From Nitrospira sp. (GTDB lineage: Bacteria > Nitrospirota > Nitrospiria > Nitrospirales > Nitrospiraceae): a stretch of 12,653 nt of DNA. The stretch is from NCBI GenBank assembly GCA_016873525.1, contig VGXD01000035.1:1-12653 (forward strand). The letters run 5' to 3'. Below are positions 1 through 7,041 of the stretch, piece after piece (position 1 is the stretch's first letter; the number at the start of each line of letters is the position of its first letter). The position numbers were made by a program, and so were the translations under genes. The notes below the pieces were generated by a model. The model was not told the origin of the DNA. It saw only the letters and a program-made list of their open reading frames with translations, and did not search any database.

Positions 1-819
1 GGCCTGGTCGAACCGCTGTTTGAGCGACGTCAGCTTCGCGTCGAAGTCGGCCTTGGCGCTTTGAATGTTCGCCAGGTCTCGCTCCAAGTCCTTCTGGATG
101 GCCGCCGCTTCCCCCGCCGCGCCCAGGATTCCCGCCACGCCGCCTTTGCTGGGAGACTTCAGCCGCTCGACACGGGTCTTGTAGTCATTCAACTTGGCCT
201 TGTCGGGCAGTTCGGCCAGGCGCTTCTTCCAGCTCTCTTGCTCGGCTTGCACCTCGAGGCGCAGGGACTCAGCCAGTTTGACCGATTCGAGATCGGCCCC
301 GGCCATGATGGTCTTGATATCCGGCACCTCAAGCGAGGGCAGACTGACCGTCTCGGCCAGTTTTGCCACGACTCCCTTGCCGGACCGACGCGACACCGCG
401 CCGGATGTCTTGCGGGACGTCCCCAGCCTGACGCCCTCCACCGCCATTTCCTCCACGATGACCTTGCGCCGGATCAAGTTGAGCCCGTCCAGGGTCATCG
501 CAACGCGCGCCACCTCGACGGCGTTGGTCATCAGCTCGTCAGGATCGGTCACTTGCAGCCCGGTCAGCGTGAGGCCCAAGGGAAACAGCGACACATCGGC
601 GGCGCCCAGCTCCACCTTAGCGCCCACCAGCGTCGTGCCGGTCTGTTCAATCGTGCGCTTGACAAAGAGATCCAGAAAGACAAACCAGAAGGCGGTGGAG
701 GCTGCCGCCACCGCCACGAAGACCGCAAGCCCCCACCAGCGGACCCAGCCCGTCTTCCCCGGCTCAGCCTTCTTGCCTCGCCCGCCTTTCTCGTCTTGTT
801 TGTTCTTGTCCTCCGTCAT
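1..819 (-). CDS. TIGR03545-like membrane-anchored protein (3' end missing)
   Basis: The minus-strand frame is open from ATG at 819 to the window edge, giving the first 273 residues. A charged, Lys/Asp/Glu-rich cytoplasmic head (about residues 1-30) is followed by one hydrophobic segment (about 31-55, with WWGLAVFVAVAAAS) and a long soluble part. The stretch at about 60-125 (VELGAADVSLFPLGLTLTG and onward, 'VIVEEMAVEGVRLG') reads like the repeated beta-strand pattern of AsmA-like proteins. After about residue 180 it becomes Lys/Glu/Ala-rich and probably helical or coiled-coil. The ATG overlaps the stop of the upstream small membrane-protein gene as ATGA, so the two are probably translationally coupled. 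Family knowledge: TIGR03545 proteins are commonly encoded beside TIGR03546 proteins, which matches this pair. Function is unknown; the topology suggests an inner-membrane protein with a large periplasmic domain. Assignment is by recall of the family, without a search. Confidence 0.72.
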   Translation of the reverse strand, partial: MTEDKNKQDEKGGRGKKAEPGKTGWVRWWGLAVFVAVAAASTAFWFVFLDLFVKRTIEQTGTTLVGAKVELGAADVSLFPLGLTLTGLQVTDPDELMTNAVEVARVAMTLDGLNLIRRKVIVEEMAVEGVRLGTSRKTSGAVSRRSGKGVVAKLAETVSLPSLEVPDIKTIMAGADLESVKLAESLRLEVQAEQESWKKRLAELPDKAKLNDYKTRVERLKSPSKGGVAGILGAAGEAAAIQKDLERDLANIQSAKADFDAKLTSLKQRFDQA

Positions 820-1337
820 GCGCCGATCCCCCAGCCGGAGACGGACTGATAGAGACTATAGAAGCGACTGGCTTTCAGAACCTGCATCAGCCTGGTCTTC
901 TCCACCCAGGCAAGCACGTGGGCCCTGTAACGGCGGATGCCCAGGTTCGTCAGGAGGTACAGCGGCAGGAACGCGAACAACGAGAAGCACAGGCTGCCCA
1001 TGACGATCGAATTGTTGAATCGCTCGATACGCCAGAGCGTCGAATGATAGAGCGCCGTCCAGAGCCCCTCGAAAGGACCGGCGGTCAAGACCGCCAGCCC
1101 GATCCGGTGAAACAGCGGGTCCAGCAGATAGGCAAGCCCGGAAAAGAAAGTGAGCCCCAAGAGAAAGGCCGAGAGGTTGACCCGGATCAGCAAGACGAGC
1201 AGGAAGACCGGCAGATTGTGCAGGCTCCAGAACGGCGTCAGGCCAACCACCATGGCCAGACAGAAGGCCAGCGAGATCTGGCCCGGATGGGTTTCTGAAT
1301 TTAAGACCTTCAGGAGGTTGGCAAGCGCTTTCAGCAT
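816..1337 (-). CDS. TIGR03546-like small integral membrane protein
   Basis: Encodes 173 residues, near the family's usual length of about 150-170. The N-terminus has the pattern 'NSETHPGQISLAFCLAMVVG' and then 'GLTPFWSLHN', which resembles DUF2062-like membrane proteins. Hydrophobic segments lie at about residues 22-35, 40-72, 78-88 and 112-130, followed by a basic C-terminal tail. No clear Shine-Dalgarno site precedes the ATG at 1337, but the conserved-looking N-terminus begins there. Its stop (TGA, 816-818) overlaps the next gene's ATG (817-819), making an ATGA coupling junction. Function is unknown. The pairing with the downstream TIGR03545-like gene is the best evidence that both calls are right, and it suggests a joint membrane complex (inference). 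Confidence 0.75.
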   Translation of the reverse strand: MLKALANLLKVLNSETHPGQISLAFCLAMVVGLTPFWSLHNLPVFLLVLLIRVNLSAFLLGLTFFSGLAYLLDPLFHRIGLAVLTAGPFEGLWTALYHSTLWRIERFNNSIVMGSLCFSLFAFLPLYLLTNLGIRRYRAHVLAWVEKTRLMQVLKASRFYSLYQSVSGWGIGA

Positions 1338-1401
1338 CGATGTCTATTGATGCCACGAAACCGGCTCACGCGCAACTTTTCTTCAGATCGCGGACCGGGC
1401 T

Positions 1402-1962
1402 TTAATACCCCAGCGCCGTATTGAGACGCGCCTGCATCCGAGGCGACAGCGTGAACTCGCTCTGCACCTCGATCCTGGAGGGCACCAAGAGCGTCGAGTG
1501 GAACGAGATGTCCCGCATGGCCAGCTTGAACTCCGGCTGCTCGGGGGAACTGATCTCGACCGCCTCCACCGACTGCACGATGGCGCTCCCGTCCTGCGGG
1601 GCATAGGTGGCGGTCACCGCCTGCACAACCTCGATCACCTTCTCGTTCGCCTCCACCCCCTCCACCGCTTCCGGCAACAGCTTCAGCACGTCTTCGGCCT
1701 TGTCGGTCAGGCTGAAATTCTCGATCCGCTCCCTGCGCCGGAGCGATAACAGATCGTTATCCAGGTCCTTGCTGAAGGCGCCGTAGGCATAGCGGAAGAA
1801 CTCGAAATGGAGCCCCTTGAACCCCTTGCTGAACAGTTGCAGTTCGCAAAGGAACATCAGTTGCTGCAGCTTCACGTCCCCGTTGATGCCATGGGGCTCG
1901 GCCAAGTGCAGCACGTACAGCAGCAAGGCGCGATCGACGGTCATATGGTGAGCTTGTCGCAT
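1402..1962 (-). CDS. Hypothetical protein, faint Panacea/SocA-like N-terminal domain
   Basis: A 186-residue soluble protein with no signal peptide or membrane segment. Residues about 7-80 contain 'ALLLYVLHLAEPHGINGDVK', then 'LQQLMFLCELQLF', and later 'HFEFFRYAYGAFSKDLDNDL'. This layout (helical start, K-L-Q-x-L-hydrophobic motif, then an aromatic-Y-G-x-hydrophobic-S/D motif) resembles Panacea (SocA/DUF4065) domains, which occur in antitoxins and proteolysis adaptors. The C-terminal half (about 105-186) looks like a separate beta-rich part and I do not recognise it. The ATG at 1962 is preferred over the in-frame ATG at 1944 because a GAGAG stretch lies upstream of the former and nothing SD-like before the latter. 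No toxin gene is adjacent, so a toxin-antitoxin role is not supported by context. An unrelated hypothetical protein remains quite possible. Confidence 0.6.
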   Translation of the reverse strand: MRQAHHMTVDRALLLYVLHLAEPHGINGDVKLQQLMFLCELQLFSKGFKGLHFEFFRYAYGAFSKDLDNDLLSLRRRERIENFSLTDKAEDVLKLLPEAVEGVEANEKVIEVVQAVTATYAPQDGSAIVQSVEAVEISSPEQPEFKLAMRDISFHSTLLVPSRIEVQSEFTLSPRMQARLNTALGY

Positions 1963-1969
1963 TCTTACG

Positions 1970-2069
1970 CTCTCAGCATTCAGTCGTCAGGTTTCGGCAG
2001 AAATGAAAACGGTGCAGACTGGCGGCTCCGGGTCCGTGGCTCTAAAAGCTGACGGCTGATAGCTGACAG
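1970..2069. repeat. MITE/REP-like element with 7-bp periodic inverted arms
   Basis: The arms at 1970-1991 and 2048-2069 are imperfect inverted repeats with 17 of 22 positions matching. Each arm is itself periodic: TCAG occurs at 1973, 1980 and 1987, and its complement CTGA at 2049, 2056 and 2063, always 7 bp apart. The ~56-bp interior has no obvious repeat. The element fills most of the gap between the aldehyde dehydrogenase gene and the hypothetical gene at 1402-1962. It could be a small non-autonomous mobile element, a REP-type hairpin or a transcription-ending structure. On the minus strand the right arm is followed by TTTT just after the dehydrogenase stop. Confidence 0.5.
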
Positions 2070-2077
2070 CTTCTCGG

Positions 2078-3577
2078 CTATTTAACCTCCGCACTGAGTC
2101 CCTGCGCCATCACGATCTTGCGGTCCAAGTTGTACGTCACCGCCTTGGGATGCGTGAGCACCGGGATCAACCCGGCCGCCGAGGGAATCAAATTGCCCGA
2201 TTGTTTGACTCCGCCGAAAGGCAGTCTCACGCCGGCGCCGATGCAGGGCAGGTTCCAGTAAAAAATACCGCACTGCATGTGTTCCTCGGCATACTTGGCC
2301 TTGCGATAATCCTCCGTGATGATGGAGCCGGATAGGCCATACTTGGTGTCGTTGTAGACCGCCACAGCCTCTTCGACCCCGCGCACCGGCACGATGGCCA
2401 CGTGGGGGCTGAACGCTTCCTCGGTGAGACAGAGGCTGTCGTTCCGCCAGGCGCCGGTATAGACAAAGGGTCTCAGCCAGTAGCCATCCGGCGTCGGCGG
2501 GGGCTCGGCATTGCGATCCAGCAAAATTTCGAACCCCTCCTGACGCGCCAGCTCATTGAACCGCCGGCCCTTCTCCACCCCCTGTTGATTGATCATGGCC
2601 CCGTAGAACACGTCGTCCATCGGGTCGCCGACCGTCACCCGCTTGGCGGACGCGACGAACCGCTCCGTGAACCGATCCGCGATCCGATGGTCCACGAGCA
2701 GACGGCCCGCCGTCACGCAGCGCTGGCCGGAGGTTTTAAACGCGGAGAGGAGCCCGGCGGTCACCGCCATCTCCAGATCGGCATCTTCCATCACGAGGAC
2801 GGCGTTTTTTCCTCCGGTCTCGATCGTACAGACTTTATTCGCATGCTTGGCCACTTCCTGCTTGATGCCACAGCCGACCTCGTAGCTGCCGGTGAACAAC
2901 ACCACCTGAGTCTTGGGATGGGCCACCAAAGAGGAGCCGACTGTCTCGCCGGCTCCGTGGATGACTTGCACAACCCCTGCGGGAATCCCTGCCTGTTCGA
3001 AATAGCCGGCGATCTTCGCCCCGCACAGGGGCGTATCCTCGCTGGGCTTCAAAATCACGCAATTGCCCAAAACCAGCGACAGCCCCGTCAGCCAAAATGG
3101 AATGGCCACGGGAAAATTCCAGGGCGTGATGGCTACGACCACGCCTCGGGGCTCCAGGACCTCGTAACACCGTTTGGTCGGGACCTCGTCGCCCAGGACT
3201 CGTCCGTACTGGCCCAGATGGCCGAAGGCGAAGGCATATTGCGCCATGTGGATGGCCTCCACCACATCGGCCCGCGCCTCATTCAGTTGCTTGCCGGCCT
3301 CCTGGGCGATGATGCGAGCCAGCGGCTCCAGCTCTTCTTCCATCAAGCGGGCCACGCGCAATAAATACTCGGCCCTCTTGACCAAACCCAATGCGCGCCA
3401 CGCCTCGAAGGCGCCGGCTGCCGATTGGACCGCCTCCTCAACATCCTGGGAACCGGACTCGGGGAAGAGCCCCACCACCTCGCCAGGATGGGCGGGGTTG
3501 CGGCTCTCGAACCAGGAGCCCGATTGCGCGGGACGCCAGGCCCCGTTGATGAAATTGTGCATCCGGAGTGTGGCCAT
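2078..3577 (-). CDS. NAD(P)-dependent aldehyde dehydrogenase
   Basis: A 499-residue member of the aldehyde dehydrogenase superfamily, at the typical length. It oxidises an aldehyde to the acid using NAD(P); the substrate cannot be told from sequence. Visible landmarks are TPWNFP with Asn154, the Rossmann motif FTGSYEVG, the general base Glu253 in TIETGGKNAVLV, the nucleophile Cys287 in SGQRCVTAG, and the C-terminal PFGGVKQSGNLIPSAAG. The Glu-Cys spacing of 34 is canonical, so it should be active. Start choice: the frame extends upstream to 3682, but that ATG lies upstream of the likely promoter. The ATG at 3577 has a strong GGGAGGGAGGT site ending 5 nt before it. It is transcribed divergently from fur, apparently from its own promoter. 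GGKN and SGN recall semialdehyde dehydrogenases of amino-acid catabolism, but I would not assign one. Confidence 0.92.
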   Translation of the reverse strand: MATLRMHNFINGAWRPAQSGSWFESRNPAHPGEVVGLFPESGSQDVEEAVQSAAGAFEAWRALGLVKRAEYLLRVARLMEEELEPLARIIAQEAGKQLNEARADVVEAIHMAQYAFAFGHLGQYGRVLGDEVPTKRCYEVLEPRGVVVAITPWNFPVAIPFWLTGLSLVLGNCVILKPSEDTPLCGAKIAGYFEQAGIPAGVVQVIHGAGETVGSSLVAHPKTQVVLFTGSYEVGCGIKQEVAKHANKVCTIETGGKNAVLVMEDADLEMAVTAGLLSAFKTSGQRCVTAGRLLVDHRIADRFTERFVASAKRVTVGDPMDDVFYGAMINQQGVEKGRRFNELARQEGFEILLDRNAEPPPTPDGYWLRPFVYTGAWRNDSLCLTEEAFSPHVAIVPVRGVEEAVAVYNDTKYGLSGSIITEDYRKAKYAEEHMQCGIFYWNLPCIGAGVRLPFGGVKQSGNLIPSAAGLIPVLTHPKAVTYNLDRKIVMAQGLSAEVK

Positions 3578-3643
3578 CGCGGACCTCCCTCCCGTTTCGT
3601 ACCGTCCCATGCGACAGCGCGATCCCCAACCTTTGCCGTTCAA

Positions 3644-3673
3644 ACTATAGTCTTCGAACGGGAGACCCGTCAA
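3644..3673 (-). promoter_or_regulatory. Promoter of the aldehyde dehydrogenase gene
   Basis: On the minus strand TTGACG (3673-3668) is followed after 18 bp by TATAGT (3649-3644). Each hexamer matches the sigma-70-type consensus at 5 of 6 positions. The predicted start of transcription near 3637 gives a leader of about 60 nt to the ATG at 3577 and rules out the upstream ATG at 3682. Confidence 0.55.
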
Positions 3674-3740
3674 CGCGGTCAAAAGATTCGACTCTTGCCG
3701 ACGCCCCGCGCAGACACCGCAGGCTCCGAATAAACTCCGC

Positions 3741-3769
3741 TTGACCGGCCTCCCCTTTTAGGTTTTAAT
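3741..3769 (+). promoter_or_regulatory. fur promoter
   Basis: TTGACC (3741-3746), a 17-bp spacer and TTTAAT (3764-3769) match the -35 and -10 consensus at 5 of 6 positions each. Transcription would begin near 3776, leaving a leader of about 50 nt before fur. The -10 overlaps the Fur-box-like palindrome at 3766-3780. Confidence 0.55.
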
Positions 3770-3780
3770 ATTCATTATCA
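3766..3780. promoter_or_regulatory. Fur-box-like operator at the fur promoter
   Basis: Read on the minus strand, the site is TGATAATGAATATTA. Against the 7-1-7 Fur operator TGATAAT-n-ATTATCA it matches 12 of 14 defined positions. It sits across the -10 and the predicted start site of fur, where Fur binding would block transcription, so negative autoregulation is the simplest reading. It is an AT-rich island in a GC-rich sequence, so chance resemblance is less likely but not excluded. Confidence 0.55.
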
Positions 3781-3828
3781 ATTCAGCTTGTCGGCCTCAT
3801 CTCCGGCAAAGGATCGGTTTCGATTGTC

Positions 3829-4260
3829 ATGGGCAAGCATCCCAACCATATCGGCCTACTGAAGGACCACCTCGCCAAACACCAGCTCAAGCTGACCCGC
3901 CAGCGCGAACACATCCTGACCGTCTTCTTGAACGTGGAGCACATCACCGCCGAACAGATGTACCGGATGCTGGCCAAGAAGGAACCTCACATCGGCCTGG
4001 CCACCATCTACCGGACGCTGAATTTGTTCTGCGAAGCGGGATTGGCCCAGGCCCGGCACTTCGGCACGCAGACCCAGTACGACAACGTGTCCCACAAAGG
4101 CCATCACGACCATCTGATCTGCACGGGCTGCGGGAAAATCGTGGAATTCGAAAACTGCGACATCGAGCGGCTGCAGGAGGAAGTGGCCAGGCGAAACGGA
4201 TTCAGCATTAAAACGCACAAGCTGGAGTTGTACGGCCTCTGCTCCGGCTGCCGCCATTGA
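3829..4260 (+). CDS. fur: Ferric uptake regulator, Fur family
   Basis: A 143-residue Fur-family repressor that senses Fe(II) and binds operator DNA in the cytoplasm. The winged-helix domain covers about residues 10-85 (LTRQREHIL, HITAEQMY, and the recognition region IGLATIYRTLNLF). The metal-binding and dimer domain shows the HHDH cluster at 92-95 and two structural-zinc pairs, C98/C101 and C138/C141. Length and motifs are standard and nothing is missing. A PerR or Zur role cannot be excluded by sequence, but the neighbours (ferric ABC importer, TonB system, Fur boxes) favour iron. The ATG at 3829 has only a distant AAAGGA about 15 nt upstream, a poor ribosome site. The promoter and overlapping operator suggest it represses itself. 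Confidence 0.93.
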   Translation: MGKHPNHIGLLKDHLAKHQLKLTRQREHILTVFLNVEHITAEQMYRMLAKKEPHIGLATIYRTLNLFCEAGLAQARHFGTQTQYDNVSHKGHHDHLICTGCGKIVEFENCDIERLQEEVARRNGFSIKTHKLELYGLCSGCRH

Positions 4261-4277
4261 CGGGCCTGAGTTTTTTT
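4242..4277 (+). terminator. Possible intrinsic terminator at the end of fur
   Basis: CTCCGGC (4242-4248) can pair with GCCTGAG (4264-4270) with one mismatch, and seven T residues (4271-4277) follow directly. The stem lies partly inside the last fur codons. It ends only 17 nt before the binding-protein gene, leaving no room for a separate promoter, so it would act as a partial terminator or attenuator if real. Confidence 0.4.
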
Positions 4278-4294
4278 GCTACCTTCTTGAGAGG

Positions 4295-5398
4295 ATGAAT
4301 CAATTTCATTTTCACCATGAAACGCCTCACACGGCGCGGTCTGAGGCGGGACGCCGTGCCCCCATCCGCCCCCATTGGGTTCGGCCGCTGCTGCGCACGC
4401 TCTTCCTTCTTTTGGCTTTCTGGACCCTCCCCTTCACAACGACCATCGGCAAGGCGGCAGACCCCTTGGTCGTCTACTCCGGGCGAGCCGAACGCCTCAT
4501 CAAGCCGGTCTTGGACGCCTTCCAGGCCCAGACCGGCATCCAGGTCAACCTGCTCTCCTCCGGCACCACCGAGATCGTCAACCGGCTCCAAGCCGAAGGT
4601 GATCGCACGACCGCCGATGTGTTCCTGACCAACGACGCCGGCAGCCTCGAACGGGCGCGCGAGCTGGGCCTGCTGCTTCCCTTGGAGGTCAAAAACATCG
4701 AGCGGGCGGTCCCCGCCTCCTTCCGGGCGCCGGATAACAGTTGGATCGGCCTCTCCGGGCGCTTCTGGGTCTTGGTCTACAACACCGGCCTCCTCAAGCC
4801 GGCGGAGGTCCGCTCGATCCTGGACCTGGCGGACCCGCGCTGGAAAGGCAAGATCGCCATTCCCAACGCCGGCAGTGAATACTTGCAGGCCGGCGTCTCG
4901 GTCATCAAGGCCGTGTACGGCGACGACCGGACGCAACAGTTCTTGCGGGGACTCAAAGAAAATGCCGGCACCTCCGTCTACGGCAAGAGCTCCCAGATCG
5001 TCGACGCGATCGCCAAAGGCCAGGCCGCGATGGGACTGGTCAACCACTACTACCTCTATCGCTACCTGAGCGAACACCCCGACGCGCCCCTCGCGCTCTC
5101 GATGCTTGACCAGCAGACCGGAGACATGGGCGCGATCATGAATGTCGCCGGGGTCGGAATCCTCAAGCACAGCCGCCACCAGGATGCCGCTATACGGCTG
5201 GTGGAGTTTCTGGCCTCGCGCGACGGACAAAAGCTGTTTGCGGATCTGAACAAGGAATACCCCCTCCACCCGGACGTCCCGGCCGATCCGGCCCTGCCGA
5301 AGCGGGAGAGCTTTCGCGCCGCGACGGTGCCCCTGACCAAGCTGGGCGAGCTTCGGGAGCCGACGATGACGCTCATCGAACGGGCGGGTCTCCGGTAA
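4295..5398 (+). CDS. Ferric iron ABC transporter, periplasmic binding protein
   Basis: A 367-residue protein of the FbpA/FutA/SfuA family that captures Fe(III) in the periplasm for the permease and ATPase encoded next. A hydrophobic secretion segment (about residues 32-51) ends in IGKA/ADP, with likely cleavage near residue 54. The mature part opens with LVVYSGRAE, followed by FQAQTGIQVNLLSSGTTEIV and DVFLTNDAGSLERA, typical of this family. The tyrosine pair Y252-Y253 in NHYYLYRYL corresponds to the iron-coordinating tyrosines of FbpA/FutA proteins. The N-terminus is odd: about 25 residues, rich in His and Arg, precede the signal segment, and GAGAGG touches the ATG with no spacing. The start is therefore uncertain, and the true start may lie a little downstream at a non-ATG codon. 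The gene follows fur by 34 bp and precedes the permease by 18 bp. Confidence 0.9.
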   Translation: MNQFHFHHETPHTARSEAGRRAPIRPHWVRPLLRTLFLLLAFWTLPFTTTIGKAADPLVVYSGRAERLIKPVLDAFQAQTGIQVNLLSSGTTEIVNRLQAEGDRTTADVFLTNDAGSLERARELGLLLPLEVKNIERAVPASFRAPDNSWIGLSGRFWVLVYNTGLLKPAEVRSILDLADPRWKGKIAIPNAGSEYLQAGVSVIKAVYGDDRTQQFLRGLKENAGTSVYGKSSQIVDAIAKGQAAMGLVNHYYLYRYLSEHPDAPLALSMLDQQTGDMGAIMNVAGVGILKHSRHQDAAIRLVEFLASRDGQKLFADLNKEYPLHPDVPADPALPKRESFRAATVPLTKLGELREPTMTLIERAGLR

Positions 5399-5416
5399 CG
5401 TTCCCAAGGCAGCCCC

Positions 5417-7003
5417 ATGGATATGGTCGCTCGGCAGACGTTTCCGACTTCGCTCTCGGTCATTGCCCTGACCGTGGCCGGCCTGATTTGCCTTCCGCTC
5501 CTGTTCATCGGCTACCTGGCCCTCTCCGCCGATCCATCCGTCTGGGGCCGCCTGTGGAACACCCGCATCCCCGAGCTGCTCATGAACACCGGCGCCCTGG
5601 CCCTCGGCGTTTCGATCGGCACGCTCCTGCTCGGCGTCTCACTCGCCTGGCTCCTGGTCCGGTACGACTTTGTCGGTCGGTCGGTCTGGGAATGGGCCCT
5701 CGTCCTCCCGCTGGCCATGCCGACCTACGTCCTCGCCTACCTCTATACCTACCTCCTCGGCGCCGGCGGCCCGGTCGAACATCTGTGGCAATGGTGGGCG
5801 GGATCCGAGGCGAGGGTGCTGTCTCCCTATAGCTTCACCGGAGCCACTCTGGTCATGACCCTGGACACCTTTCCCTTCGTATACCTGCTCGCCCGCGCCG
5901 CGCTCCTTAACGTCAACGTGTCGTTCGAAGAGGTCGCGCGGGCCTGCGGCGCCTCCCGCCTCGGCGTCTGGCGGAGAGTGACCCTGCCGCTCCTGCGGCC
6001 GGCAATTGTGGCCGGTCTGTCGTTGGTGATTCTCTATGTGGTCTCGGACTTCGGCGCCGTGTCGCTGCTCCGCTACCAGACTTTCACCTACGCCGTCTAT
6101 CAACAGGTCACGGGCCGCTACGACCAGACCGCCGCGGCCGTGCTGAGCCTGCTCCTCGTCCTCTTTGCCTTGATTTTTCTGATCGCCGAACGGTGGTTCA
6201 GGCGGCGGAGCCGGTTCTATCAGACGACGGGACGCTATCGGACCGCTCCGCGAACGCGCTGCGGCCCCCTCGGCACGACGCTCATCACCGCCTACTTGGC
6301 GCTCGTGCTCGGCGCTTCCTTCGGCGTGCCGGCCTGGCTGCTCGTGCAGTGGACGGCCTCCGCCGCAGCCGAAGGCGCGGTGGACGCCCGCTTCTTCGGA
6401 TTCGTCTGGAACAGCGTGGCGCTCTCCGGCCTGGCGGCTACCGCGGCGGTCCTGATCGGCACGCCGCTGGCCTACCTGGCCAGCCGGTGGCCATCGAAGC
6501 TGAACGTCGCCTGTCTCCAAGCCGCCTATGCCGGCTACGTGCTGCCGGGGCCGGTTGCGGCCCTGGCCATCCTGGTCCTGGCTTCCCACCTGATCCCCTT
6601 TTGGTACGGGACCGTGCTGGTGCTGATCATCGCCTACGTCGTCCATTTTCTGCCGGCCGGCTTGCAGACCATGGAACCGGCGCTTCAGCAAATCACGCCG
6701 AATTTGGAGGAAGCCTCGCGCAGCCTGGGGTTGAGCACGTTCAGCACGCTTCGGCACGTCACGCTGCCGCTGGTCAAGGGGGGGTTCATCGCAGCCTGGG
6801 TCCTGATGTTCCTGCAGTGCATCAAAGAACTCCCCGCCACTTTACTGCTCCGCCCCGTGGGCTTCGACACCCTGGCGGTGCGGGTCTGGCTGGAAGCCAG
6901 CGAGGAATACTTTCAACTGGCGGCCCCCTCGGCCCTCTTGATTGTGATCGTAGCCCTGCCGGCCCTCCTGCTCTTGGTATCCAAAGACTGGCGGGCGGCA
7001 TGA
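5417..7003 (+). CDS. Ferric iron ABC transporter, fused double permease
   Basis: A 528-residue inner-membrane permease of the FbpB/SfuB type, in which two six-helix units are fused into one chain. Hydrophobic segments occur throughout. Each half carries the cytoplasmic EAA loop that docks the ATPase: EVARACGASRLGVWRRVTLP near residues 172-191 and EEASRSLGLSTFSTLRHVTLP near 430-450. It moves Fe(III) delivered by the upstream binding protein. The ATG at 5417 is preferred over the ATG two codons later because an AAGG stretch lies about 9 nt before it. The gene sits 18 bp after the binding protein and 38 bp before the ATPase, a standard importer operon. Length and both EAA loops are intact. Confidence 0.93.
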   Translation: MDMVARQTFPTSLSVIALTVAGLICLPLLFIGYLALSADPSVWGRLWNTRIPELLMNTGALALGVSIGTLLLGVSLAWLLVRYDFVGRSVWEWALVLPLAMPTYVLAYLYTYLLGAGGPVEHLWQWWAGSEARVLSPYSFTGATLVMTLDTFPFVYLLARAALLNVNVSFEEVARACGASRLGVWRRVTLPLLRPAIVAGLSLVILYVVSDFGAVSLLRYQTFTYAVYQQVTGRYDQTAAAVLSLLLVLFALIFLIAERWFRRRSRFYQTTGRYRTAPRTRCGPLGTTLITAYLALVLGASFGVPAWLLVQWTASAAAEGAVDARFFGFVWNSVALSGLAATAAVLIGTPLAYLASRWPSKLNVACLQAAYAGYVLPGPVAALAILVLASHLIPFWYGTVLVLIIAYVVHFLPAGLQTMEPALQQITPNLEEASRSLGLSTFSTLRHVTLPLVKGGFIAAWVLMFLQCIKELPATLLLRPVGFDTLAVRVWLEASEEYFQLAAPSALLIVIVALPALLLLVSKDWRAA

Positions 7004-7041
7004 GAGAGTCTCAATCTGATTCCTTAACGCCCTAAGGGTCG

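Noticed and set aside
1970..2069. Periodic repeats considered as a CRISPR remnant
   Set aside because: The repeat unit is only 7 bp with no spacers of constant length and no cas genes; it fits a REP/MITE-like element better.
2402..3364. Long plus-strand open frame (320 codons) opposite the aldehyde dehydrogenase gene
   Set aside because: It is antisense to a gene with intact catalytic motifs, has no recognisable domain, and its His/Gly/Arg-rich composition is the usual shadow of GC-rich coding DNA.
4208..5407. 399-codon minus-strand open frame covering the binding-protein gene
   Set aside because: It overlaps both fur and the binding-protein gene antisense and has no recognisable protein features.
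5639..6757. Long minus-strand open frame opposite the permease gene
   Set aside because: Its Gly/Arg/Gln/Asp-rich composition has no domain pattern, while the plus strand encodes a convincing permease with two EAA loops.
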